Position numbers and translations under genes: made by a program
In this document: in pieces, positions 40,664 through 47,655 of the stretch
Layout: every line of letters begins with the position of its first letter
Position numbering within the stretch: the first letter of the stretch is position 1
The notes under the pieces: model-generated
Told to the model about the DNA's origin: nothing
The model's database searches: none
The model's input: the letters and a program-made list of their open reading frames with translations, nothing else
Source: Verrucomicrobiota bacterium
GTDB taxonomy: Bacteria > Verrucomicrobiota > Kiritimatiellia > JAKQHR01
NCBI GenBank assembly: GCA_029557905.1
Contig: JAKQHR010000127.1
Span: 1 to 47,655 of the forward strand
Reading direction: 5' to 3'
DNA: 47,655 nt

Positions 40664-40692
40664 ATTATAGCCGCTGCGAGGCAGGCATTCAG
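40664..40692 (-). promoter_or_regulatory. Candidate promoter of the RluA-type gene (leaderless type)
   Basis: On the minus strand a perfect TATAAT (complement of 40664-40669) lies 17 bp from CTGAAT (complement of 40687-40692). Six bases (40658-40663) separate the -10 from the ATG, placing transcription start at or beside the start codon. No ribosome site could be accommodated. Confidence 0.55.
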
Positions 40693-40751
40693 CAAATAAA
40701 TAGACCCTGAACTGTTCCTATTTGCGCGGTTTGTGCTATGTTTTCACGCGA

Positions 40752-42716
40752 ATGAGCTTTTTCTTCACAGGTTCCGGTCCGGCGCTGGGCTACATCGGTC
40801 CCGGCGCCGGGTTTGCGTTTGTCGGCTCTTTTTTCATTCTGCTCACCGCCCTGCTGCTGGTTGCGGCCGCTGTCCTGAGCTGGCCTTTTCGCGTGCTGCT
40901 GTCGCTTCTTCTTCGGCGGGGGCGCAAGCGCCGGAAAACCGGGGTTCACCGGGTGGTAATTGTGGGTTTGGACGGTTTGGACGCAAAACGCACAGAGCGC
41001 ATGATGGAGGCGGGCCGTCTTCCGCAACTGAGGACCCTGAAGGAGCAGGGATGCTTCAAGCCGCTTCTTTCGACCTGCCCGCCGATTTCGCCCGTGGCCT
41101 GGTCCACGTTCATGACCGGCGTTAATCCCGGCAAGCACAATATCTATGATTTTCTCAACCGCAGTCTCCGCACGTATCTTCCGGAACTGTCGTCCAGCCG
41201 CATCGGTTCCGGTCGCAAATCCTACGCCAAACTGCTCCGCCGCAGCCGGCCCTTCTGGCAGGTCGCCGGGGAGTATGGAATATTCAGCACCATCCTTCGC
41301 GTACCGATCACTTTTCCTCCGGAGAAATTCAACGGGGTCTGCCTTTCGGGCATGTGCGTGCCTGATCTGCGCGGCACACAGGGTTCTTTTACCTGCTTCA
41401 CCGACTCTGTGCAGGATTCGCCGCTCGAGGGCGGCATGCAGGTTCGCGTGGATTTTATCGGCGGTCGCGCGAAAACATTCCTGCCGGGTCCGGAATTTCA
41501 GCCCGGCGCGCCGCTTCAAGTCCCGCTCGCAATAGAACGGGAGGAGGATGATGCCGCCGTCCGCATCGCGGTCTGCGGACAGAAATTCCGGCTTCTCAGG
41601 GGCCGGACCTCGGACTGGGTGTCTGTGCGCTTCAGGGCCGGCCTGTTCCGTTCGGCGTACGGCATCTGCAGATTCTATTTCGCGTCGGACGAAAAGGGTT
41701 TCAGGCTTTATGTGTCCCCGCTCAACATAGATCCGGCCCGCCCGGCTCTCCCGGTTTCACATCCCCCGTTTTATTCCGTTTACCTGGCCCGACTGATAGG
41801 GCCGTTTGCGACACTGGGTCTGGCCGAGGACACCTGGGCGCTCAACGAAGGCGTGATAGGCGACGATACCTTCGTGGAGCAGGTGTACTCCATTCACGAA
41901 GAGCGGAAGGCGATGCTGATGGAATCGCTGAAGCGCGTGAAGAAAGGTATCGTGGCGTGCGTGTTTGACGCTTCGGACCGCATTCAGCACATGTTCACGA
42001 GAGACGGGGGAGAAGGGGAGGCCGTTGTCGAAACCATGTATGAGAAGATGGATGAACTGGTGGGCGAAGTGTCCGCCCGGATGCGCGACGGCGATTTGCT
42101 CATTGTCATGTCCGATCACGGCTTCACCTCGTTCCGGCAGGGCTTCAATCTGAACGCCTGGCTTCTCCGCGAGGGATGGCTTCACCTGCGGCCTGGTGCG
42201 AAAGAGGATAAATATCTGCAGGCGGTGGACTGGTCAAAGACACAGGCCTATTCCTTCGGGCTGAGCGGAATTTACCTCAACCGCAGGGGTCGCGAGTCGC
42301 AGGGGATTGTGGACGATGCCGGGGTCCGGCGGCTGAAGGAGGATATCGCAGCCCGATTGAAGCTGGAAGACGCCGTGCTGCAGGTCTACGATGCGGATGC
42401 CGTTTATCGGGGCCCCTATGTCAAGAACGGGCCTGATCTGATTGTCGGTTTCCGAGAGGGCTGGCGCGCTTCATGGGAATCCGCGGTGGGCACGGTCCGG
42501 ACGGAGGTCGTGACGCAGAACACAAAGGTTTGGCAGGGCGACCACTGCGTGGATCAGTCGCTGGTTCCCGGCGTATTCTTCTGCAGCCGGCGCCTGGCTG
42601 ACGATCGGCCGCTGTCTATTGCGGATGTTGCGCCGACGGTCCTGGAGGCCCTGGGGGTGCCCGTTCCGGCCTATATGGATGGATGCGCCGTCACCTTGAA
42701 ATCGGGGCGGCAGTGA
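40752..42716 (+). CDS. Membrane-anchored type I phosphodiesterase/alkaline phosphatase-superfamily protein
   Basis: The protein has 654 residues from the ATG at 40752; upstream in-frame codons overlap the promoter region. A hydrophobic N-terminus (about 20-55) anchors it, followed by basic RRGRKRRK. The enzyme domain has metal ligand Asp in VIVGLDGLD, the nucleophile region PVAWSTFMTGVNPGKH, the second metal pair in SDHGFTSF, and a late His in GDHCVDQ. These are the bimetal residues of the alkaline phosphatase superfamily, PF01663-like. It should cleave or transfer a phosphoester outside the cytoplasm; substrate unknown. It is a paralogue of the next gene and heads the cluster running off the right edge. 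Confidence 0.88.
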   Translation: MSFFFTGSGPALGYIGPGAGFAFVGSFFILLTALLLVAAAVLSWPFRVLLSLLLRRGRKRRKTGVHRVVIVGLDGLDAKRTERMMEAGRLPQLRTLKEQGCFKPLLSTCPPISPVAWSTFMTGVNPGKHNIYDFLNRSLRTYLPELSSSRIGSGRKSYAKLLRRSRPFWQVAGEYGIFSTILRVPITFPPEKFNGVCLSGMCVPDLRGTQGSFTCFTDSVQDSPLEGGMQVRVDFIGGRAKTFLPGPEFQPGAPLQVPLAIEREEDDAAVRIAVCGQKFRLLRGRTSDWVSVRFRAGLFRSAYGICRFYFASDEKGFRLYVSPLNIDPARPALPVSHPPFYSVYLARLIGPFATLGLAEDTWALNEGVIGDDTFVEQVYSIHEERKAMLMESLKRVKKGIVACVFDASDRIQHMFTRDGGEGEAVVETMYEKMDELVGEVSARMRDGDLLIVMSDHGFTSFRQGFNLNAWLLREGWLHLRPGAKEDKYLQAVDWSKTQAYSFGLSGIYLNRRGRESQGIVDDAGVRRLKEDIAARLKLEDAVLQVYDADAVYRGPYVKNGPDLIVGFREGWRASWESAVGTVRTEVVTQNTKVWQGDHCVDQSLVPGVFFCSRRLADDRPLSIADVAPTVLEALGVPVPAYMDGCAVTLKSGRQ

Positions 42717-42730
42717 ATTAGTGTAATCAG

Positions 42731-44728
42731 ATGAGCAGCAGGCAGAACAAAGGTCTATATACGCGCCGCGATTTTCTGAAAACAGCCGGCGCGGCAGCGC
42801 TTGCGATGGGCGTCGCGGGCTGTCCTGCTGTGGTGCGGCCCTCCAAGGGCAGGAACCGGATCATTGTTCTGGCCGTGGACGGAATGGACCCGCGCCTGAT
42901 GCTGGACTTTATCCGTGCCGGGGGGATGAAGAACTGCAAAGCCCTGATGGAGCAGGGCTGCTTTTATCCGCTCCGCTCGAGCGACCCTCCGCAGAGCCCG
43001 GTGGCCTGGTCCAATTTCATATCGGGAACCAATCCCGGCGGCCACGGCATTTTTGATTTCATCGCGCGCGATGCTCCCACTCTGAAACCTTTTCTTTCGA
43101 CCTCGCGGATTTCCCCGCCCGACCGTACTTTGCGCCTTGGGAAATTCAGCATACCCGTCTCCGGCGGCGAGGCGGAGCAGCTGCGCAAGGGGCCTGCCGT
43201 CTGGGATATTATTGCACAGGCCGGCATTGATTCGACCGCCATCCGCGCCCCGGTCAACTTCCCGCCCGTTCAGTCCGGCGCGCGCACAATTTCAGGTCTG
43301 GCCACGCCCGATATTCACGGGAGCTACGGCATTTTCTCCTTTTTCACCGACAGTCCGGAATACCGGGACGGGCCGGTGTCCGGCGGACAGATTCAGAAAA
43401 CCTATGCGTCCGCCGGCAGGTACCCGTGCGTGTTGAAGGGCCCCGCCAACACCTTCCGCCGGGACGGGGCGGGGGTGGATATTCCCTTTGAAGTTCAGAC
43501 CGACGCTGGCCGGACCATGGCGCAGATTGTGCTGGGTGAAGACCGCATCATTCTTCGTCCGGGCGAGTGGAGCGAATGGGTCCGCATAAAATTCCCGATG
43601 CTGCCCGTGCTGGCTTCGGCATCAGGCATCTGCCGGTTTTATCTGAAGCGCACAGAGCCGCATCTTGAACTGTATGCCTCGCCCGTCAACATTGACCCTT
43701 CGGAGCCGGCGCTCCCGGTTTCTTCGCCGGAGGATTTTTCGCGCAGGCTCGTTCGGGAGGTCGGCTCGTTCTATACGCAGGGCATGCCCGAGGACACCTC
43801 GGCCCTGTCCGCAAAGGTGTTCGGCGATGATGACTACCGTGTTCAGGCCACCCTGGTGCATGAGGAAACCCTGCGGCTTTTCGATCACGCGCTTCACACG
43901 TACAACCGCGGTTTCCTGTATTTCTATTTTTCGTCGCTGGACCTCAATTCACATGCTTTCTGGCGCACACTGGACGCGGAGCATCCGCTGCACGACCCGG
44001 AGGTTGTAAAACGGCACGGGGATTTCCTCCCGTGGCTCTATGAGAGCATAGACTCCGCCGTGGGCCGGGCTGCGGGTCTGGTGGACGAACATACGACTCT
44101 TTATGTGATCTCTGATCACGGATTCACTTCGTTCCGCCGGCAATTCAATCTGAACTCGTGGCTGATGGACAACGGCTATGCGCGCGCCCGCAGCCGCTTT
44201 GACCGGGGGCATGCGTCTTTCTTCGGGGATACGGACTGGTCCGGAACCAAGGCCTACGGGCTGGGAATCAACAGCCTGTATTTGAATCTGCGCGGCCGCG
44301 AGCCGGAGGGGACCGTGGGTCCCGGTGCTGAGGCTGAAGCCTTGAAGGATGAACTGATTGCCCGGCTGAAAGCGGAGCGCGATCCGGCCACCGGCCAGCC
44401 TCCGGTCACCAATGTGTTCCGGCCGGAAGAAATCTACAGCGGACCCTTTGTAAGCCTCGCCCCGGACCTGATTGTTTGCTACAACATGAATTATCGGGCG
44501 TCGTGGGACACCGTGCTCGGGAAGTATCCGCGCGAAGTGTTTCTCGACAATCTGGATCCCTGGAGCGGAGATCACTGCATGGATGCGCAGTTCCTTCCCG
44601 GGGTGTTCCTGTGCAGCCGTCCGTCCGGGCTGCGCGATCCGGCGCTGACGGATCTGGCGCCTTCTATTTTATCGAGTTGCGGCATTCCGGTTCCGCGTGA
44701 AATGACCGGAAGGGATCTGTTCGCATAG
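42731..44728 (+). CDS. Tat-exported lipoprotein, type I phosphodiesterase/alkaline phosphatase-superfamily
   Basis: The protein has 665 residues. A twin-arginine signal (TRRDFLKTAGAAALAMG) ends in a lipobox with Cys31 (GVAGC), so it is probably exported folded, with metals loaded, and lipid-anchored. The enzyme core parallels its upstream paralogue: VLAVDGMDP, SPVAWSNFISGTNPGGHG, ISDHGFTSFRRQFNLNSWL and GDHCMDAQFLPGVF. The two also share non-catalytic blocks such as SGICRFYL and SPVNIDPSEPALPVS, showing duplication. It starts 14 bp after the first copy. Phosphodiesterase, phosphotransferase or phosphonate/sulfate ester activity are all possible. Confidence 0.88.
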   Translation: MSSRQNKGLYTRRDFLKTAGAAALAMGVAGCPAVVRPSKGRNRIIVLAVDGMDPRLMLDFIRAGGMKNCKALMEQGCFYPLRSSDPPQSPVAWSNFISGTNPGGHGIFDFIARDAPTLKPFLSTSRISPPDRTLRLGKFSIPVSGGEAEQLRKGPAVWDIIAQAGIDSTAIRAPVNFPPVQSGARTISGLATPDIHGSYGIFSFFTDSPEYRDGPVSGGQIQKTYASAGRYPCVLKGPANTFRRDGAGVDIPFEVQTDAGRTMAQIVLGEDRIILRPGEWSEWVRIKFPMLPVLASASGICRFYLKRTEPHLELYASPVNIDPSEPALPVSSPEDFSRRLVREVGSFYTQGMPEDTSALSAKVFGDDDYRVQATLVHEETLRLFDHALHTYNRGFLYFYFSSLDLNSHAFWRTLDAEHPLHDPEVVKRHGDFLPWLYESIDSAVGRAAGLVDEHTTLYVISDHGFTSFRRQFNLNSWLMDNGYARARSRFDRGHASFFGDTDWSGTKAYGLGINSLYLNLRGREPEGTVGPGAEAEALKDELIARLKAERDPATGQPPVTNVFRPEEIYSGPFVSLAPDLIVCYNMNYRASWDTVLGKYPREVFLDNLDPWSGDHCMDAQFLPGVFLCSRPSGLRDPALTDLAPSILSSCGIPVPREMTGRDLFA

Positions 44729-44737
44729 GCGGGAATC

Positions 44738-45529
44738 ATGTTTCTGATCTGCGGTTTTAATAGAGTCGTCAGTGCGGTCTGTGCCGCGGTCATTGGCCCG
44801 CTGATCGGGGTGTCCGGCTGGCTTGCTCTCGGAGCTGTCTCGCTGCTGACGGCACTCATTGCCCTGCTCGTGTTTAAATACGGATCGAGCCAGAGCAGAA
44901 TCAGGCGGGCAAAGGATATCGCCCTGGCGCGCATTCTCGAAATCAGGATATACAAGGACGACCTGTCCGGCATCTTCGGGGCCTTCGGGAGAATTCTGCT
45001 TGCGACCGCCCGCTATCTTTCGCTCTGCCTGTTTCCGCTGCTCGGCATGATGATTCCGATCGGCCTGATGCTGATTCACATGGCTGCCTGGTTTGAATGG
45101 CGCCCTCTGCGGAATGGCGACACTGTTCTTGTGACGGCGGCCATGGACGGAGAATCCCTCCCTGTGCTGGAGTCTTCATCCGGAATCCGGATCGAAACGG
45201 AAGCCTTTGTTGTGCCGGACCAGCCGGCCACATGGCGCATTTCCGTCGTGGATGATGCAGAGCCGCAGTGGATAGCGGTGACGGCCGGAGGGGAGCGGTT
45301 TGTCAAGCAGGCGCATGCGGGCGAGGCCGGGCCGGTTTATCCGTTTCTTGATGCATTTTTTCCCGGAAAACTTGCAAACCCTGTCGAACCGCCGCTGCCG
45401 CCGTCGGGCGCGGTTCATCGTCTGGAAGTGCAGCATCCGAAAAGCGGGCGGCACTGGATTGCGGGCTGGCTCGTGCTGTCCATGGCGGCGGGTCTCATTT
45501 TGAAATATCCTCTGCGCGTGGAAATCTGA
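44738..45529 (+). CDS. Membrane protein resembling the YidC/EMC3 (DUF106) superfamily
   Basis: The protein has 263 residues. Helix 1 (about 20-47) is followed by a charged, helical cytoplasmic stretch (QSRIRRAKDIALARILEIRIYKDD), then two close helices (about 85-120). A non-cytoplasmic domain of about 110 residues and a last helix (about 240-257) complete it. The helix-charged hairpin-helix layout is what DUF106/EMC3 relatives of the Oxa1 membrane insertase show, but I assign this by pattern, not by alignment. It may insert or organise membrane components for the neighbouring exported enzymes. It begins 9 bp after the Tat lipoprotein gene. Confidence 0.6.
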   Translation: MFLICGFNRVVSAVCAAVIGPLIGVSGWLALGAVSLLTALIALLVFKYGSSQSRIRRAKDIALARILEIRIYKDDLSGIFGAFGRILLATARYLSLCLFPLLGMMIPIGLMLIHMAAWFEWRPLRNGDTVLVTAAMDGESLPVLESSSGIRIETEAFVVPDQPATWRISVVDDAEPQWIAVTAGGERFVKQAHAGEAGPVYPFLDAFFPGKLANPVEPPLPPSGAVHRLEVQHPKSGRHWIAGWLVLSMAAGLILKYPLRVEI

Positions 45530-45541
45530 TAAGGTGAATTG

Positions 45542-45736
45542 ATGATGTTTAAGAAAAAAATAGCACTGGATCCGGAGCTGTACGCGAAACTGTCAAAACT
45601 TTCCGAAGCGCAGGGATGCGCGTCGGTGGAGGAATTTGCGCTGCACATTCTTGAGGATGCCGTGAAGGGCCTTGGGGATGATGCTTCTGAGGAAGAAGTC
45701 AAAAAACGTCTCCGGGGTCTGGGATATCTCGAATGA
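45542..45736 (+). CDS. Small 64-residue protein with ribbon-helix-helix-like start and LGYLE tail
   Basis: The protein has 64 residues from ATG 45542 or 45545, after AAGGTG at 45531-45536. The N-terminal half (KIALDPELYAKLSKLSEAQGC, then SVEEFALHILEDAV) resembles the beta-helix-helix pattern of RHH proteins. The C-terminal half is acidic, ending in EEEVKKRLRGLGYLE. Its last codons overlap the sulfotransferase start (ATGA at 45733-45736), so it is translated as part of the cluster. It may be a DNA-binding regulator or a small adaptor; neither is demonstrated. The LGY tail echoes LTSLGYTAG near the end of the downstream sulfatase-like domain. Confidence 0.7.
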   Translation: MMFKKKIALDPELYAKLSKLSEAQGCASVEEFALHILEDAVKGLGDDASEEEVKKRLRGLGYLE

Positions 45737-46314
45737 CCGGAGCCTCCGCCAGAACAGTGGTGGTGGTGTCCGGGCTTCCGCGTTCCGGCACTTCGCTGAT
45801 GATGCAGATGCTTCAGGCCGGCGGCCTGCCGCTGCTTTGCGACGGGCAGAGGGCCTCGGATGAGGATAATCCACAGGGGTATTTCGAATTCGAGAAGGTG
45901 AAAACCCTGAAAAGCGATTCCTCGTGGATGGCAGAAGCCGCTGGCCATGCCGTCAAGATTGTCACCACGCATCTTTATGATCTTCCCGCTGGATATGATT
46001 ACAAAATCATATTCATGGAGCGCGACCTGCGTGAAATTCTGCTCTCCCAGAAAAAAATGCTTCGCCGCCGGGGCGCGTCTGATGAAGGGCCGCCTGACGA
46101 AGCGATGTCCGGCCATTTCCGGCGTCATGTCGGTCGGCTGAAGGAATGGCTGTATGAGCAGCCGCACATCGCGGTGATGTTTTGCAGGTACCGGGACATC
46201 ATCGAGGATCCGTCGCCGCTGTGCAGTCAAATTGCCGCATTCGTCGGCCGTCCTTTGAATGTTCCGGCCATGCTTGGCGCGGTGGATGAAAAACTTTACA
46301 GGAACAGGGCATGA
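45733..46314 (+). CDS. Short sulfotransferase-family protein
   Basis: The protein has 193 residues. The 5'-phosphosulfate-binding loop SGLPRSGTSLMMQML lies at about 13-27, and the 3'-phosphate-binding Arg/Ser pair appears in ERDLREILLSQKKML near residue 95. It is shorter than most sulfotransferases (250-300 residues), so the acceptor-binding part is reduced. It would transfer sulfate from PAPS in the cytoplasm, perhaps to a glycan or lipid. ATGA overlaps join it to both neighbours. Pairing with a sulfatase-like gene suggests sulfated or phosphorylated surface polymers, but the downstream enzyme may not be a true sulfatase. Confidence 0.8.
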   Translation: MTGASARTVVVVSGLPRSGTSLMMQMLQAGGLPLLCDGQRASDEDNPQGYFEFEKVKTLKSDSSWMAEAAGHAVKIVTTHLYDLPAGYDYKIIFMERDLREILLSQKKMLRRRGASDEGPPDEAMSGHFRRHVGRLKEWLYEQPHIAVMFCRYRDIIEDPSPLCSQIAAFVGRPLNVPAMLGAVDEKLYRNRA

Positions 46315-47655
46315 AAAAATTCGCGGGGCTGACACTGATCCTGATTCTGATCGCGGCCGGGGCCTGGCTTGTTCTGCGCCCGGCGCCGATCAGCCTGCTG
46401 ATCATCACGCTGGACACTACGCGGGCCGACCACCTTGGATGCTACGGGAAGAGCGATGCCGCCACCCCCAATCTGGACCGCCTTGCCCGCGAGGGCGCGC
46501 TGTTCGAATACGCGTATTCGGGCGTTCCGCTGACGCTTCCATCGCACACCACCATGATGACCGGCCTGCGTCCGCCGGAGCACGGCCTGCACATTAACGG
46601 GGAAAACGCGGTCAATCCGGAGATCGTGACGCTGGCGGAAATCCTGGACGGGAGGAAATATCGCACCGGCGCGTTTATCGCCTCGTTTGTGCTCGATTCC
46701 CGCTTTGGCCTTGCGCAGGGCTTTCAGGAATACAACGATGACGTCGGAAGCGGCGATCCGTCGGAGGAGGGCCTGCGGGCCTATCGAAACGGGCGGGACG
46801 TCACTGATGCCGCAATCCCGTGGCTGCAGTCCGCCGGCGGGAAGCCTTTTTTCTGCTGGGTGCATTACTTTGATCCCCACAAACCCTATCATGAGCATCG
46901 TGAGCTTTTCGGGGACCGCTATGCCGGCCGGCCCTATGAAGCTGAAATCGAATACATGGATCAGCAGATAGGTCGTATCCTGAAGACCCTTGAAGAAGCG
47001 GGCCGACTGGACGACACGCTCATTGTCGCCGTGGGTGATCACGGCGAAAGCCTCGGCGAGCACAATGAACTCTACCATGGCAACACGCTTTACAATTCGG
47101 GACTGCATGTGCCGCTGATCTTCCGACTGCCAGGAAGGATTTTCGCCGGGAAACGCTTTGCGGAAAGGGTGTCGCTGGAGCGGATATTCCCAACCGTGCT
47201 GGAACTCATGGAGATCAGGAACAGGGAGAATCCATTGAGTCTGGCCGGCCCCGTTTCGGGCGCGGAACAGGTTCTTCCGGCCCCGATTCATTTGGAAACC
47301 GATGAACCCTGGCGGCAGTACGGCTGGCATCCGCTGCGGGGGCTGATCGAGGGCGATTTGAAGTACATCCGTTCGCCGCACGCTGAGCTGTATAATGTCC
47401 GGTCTGATCCCCGGGAACTGAACAATCTGGCCGGGGAGCGTCCGGATGAAACGGCCCGAATGGAAACAGCGCTGCTGGAACTGGAATCCGGAATGACCGA
47501 ACTCACCGCGGTTAGCGCAGTCCTGTCCGCGTCCGATGAGCAGATCCTGACCAGTCTCGGCTATACGGCCGGAGCGTCCAGCGCTTCGCCGACCGCTCCG
47601 CCGGAGAATCTGCCGGATGTCAAGGACATGCTCCCGCTGCTCGGAAAAACCATGC
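46311..47655 (+). CDS. Sulfatase-fold enzyme with Thr at the nucleophile position (3' partial)
   Basis: The frame runs from ATG 46311 to the window end without a stop, giving 448 visible residues. An N-terminal membrane segment (about 5-22) precedes LLIITLDTTRADHLGCYG with metal aspartates. The position that holds cysteine or serine in CxPSR of true sulfatases reads TLPSH, with Thr75 as the likely nucleophile. Further marks are HYFDPHKPY, VGDHGESLGEHNE and GLIEGDLKYI. A Ser/Ala/Pro-rich linker and PDVKDMLPLLGK near the end suggest a following TPR region, as in sulfatase-TPR fusions, but that part is outside the window. It overlaps the sulfotransferase stop by ATGA. Confidence 0.88.
   Translation, partial: MKKFAGLTLILILIAAGAWLVLRPAPISLLIITLDTTRADHLGCYGKSDAATPNLDRLAREGALFEYAYSGVPLTLPSHTTMMTGLRPPEHGLHINGENAVNPEIVTLAEILDGRKYRTGAFIASFVLDSRFGLAQGFQEYNDDVGSGDPSEEGLRAYRNGRDVTDAAIPWLQSAGGKPFFCWVHYFDPHKPYHEHRELFGDRYAGRPYEAEIEYMDQQIGRILKTLEEAGRLDDTLIVAVGDHGESLGEHNELYHGNTLYNSGLHVPLIFRLPGRIFAGKRFAERVSLERIFPTVLELMEIRNRENPLSLAGPVSGAEQVLPAPIHLETDEPWRQYGWHPLRGLIEGDLKYIRSPHAELYNVRSDPRELNNLAGERPDETARMETALLELESGMTELTAVSAVLSASDEQILTSLGYTAGASSASPTAPPENLPDVKDMLPLLGKTM

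Overview
The window is about 47.7 kb of GC-rich, densely coding chromosome from a Gram-negative bacterium. Outer-membrane traits are explicit: KDO synthesis (kdsA, kdsC), LPS export (lptC, lptA, lptB) and a TonB-dependent receptor. The HprK/HPr/EI set without permeases, a eukaryote-type UDP-glucose pyrophosphorylase, sulfatase-like and type I phosphodiesterase-like secreted enzymes, and an anti-sigma factor carrying an alpha/alpha toroid all point to the PVC superphylum. Kiritimatiellota or a relative is my best guess, but it is an inference without a marker-gene tree. No phage, insertion sequence, CRISPR array, tRNA or rRNA was seen, and base composition looks uniform except for one A/T-tract block at 26463-26599.

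Layout. 1-2718: a HEAT-repeat protein (cut by the window edge) and a secreted ankyrin protein. 2822-6063: two tandem membrane-anchored SPFH proteins with repeated N-terminal modules. 6057-10060: palindromic repeats, an ECF sigma factor with its anti-sigma partner, and a divergent TonB-dependent receptor. 10089-13336: YdeI/OmdA-like protein, Ste24-type protease, cupin, and a CBM20-esterase. 13511-17413: polyprenyl-phosphate glycosyltransferase, CPBP protease, mtnA, thiL.

17410-26463 is a C30 carotenoid (staphyloxanthin-type) locus in two divergent operons. The minus operon is TPR protein, crtP, crtQ, crtO, TPR protein. The plus operon is aldehyde dehydrogenase, crtN-like desaturase and class II photolyase. 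Every step after the C30 backbone has a candidate: desaturation, terminal oxidation, aldehyde to acid, glycosylation and acylation. No C30 synthase (crtM or hpnCDE) is present, and two paralogous TPR proteins bracket crtPQO.

26463-26599 is a phased A/T-tract array with a long inverted repeat. 26692-33102 is the operon kdsA-kdsC-lptC-lptA-lptB-hpf-hprK-ptsH-ptsI, which couples LPS biogenesis, ribosome hibernation and a regulatory phosphotransfer chain; rpoN and ptsN, often found in this neighbourhood in proteobacteria, are absent. metK, UDP-glucose pyrophosphorylase, a beta-phosphoglucomutase-like phosphatase, a TPR protein, infA, an NSS transporter and an RluA-type pseudouridine synthase follow.

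40752 to the right edge holds a tight six-gene run: two paralogous type I phosphodiesterase/alkaline phosphatase-superfamily enzymes (one N-terminally membrane-anchored, one Tat lipoprotein), a YidC/EMC3-like membrane protein, a 64-residue protein, a short sulfotransferase and a sulfatase-fold enzyme with threonine in place of the usual cysteine nucleophile. This run and the TPR-bracketed carotenoid locus are the best candidates for undescribed systems.
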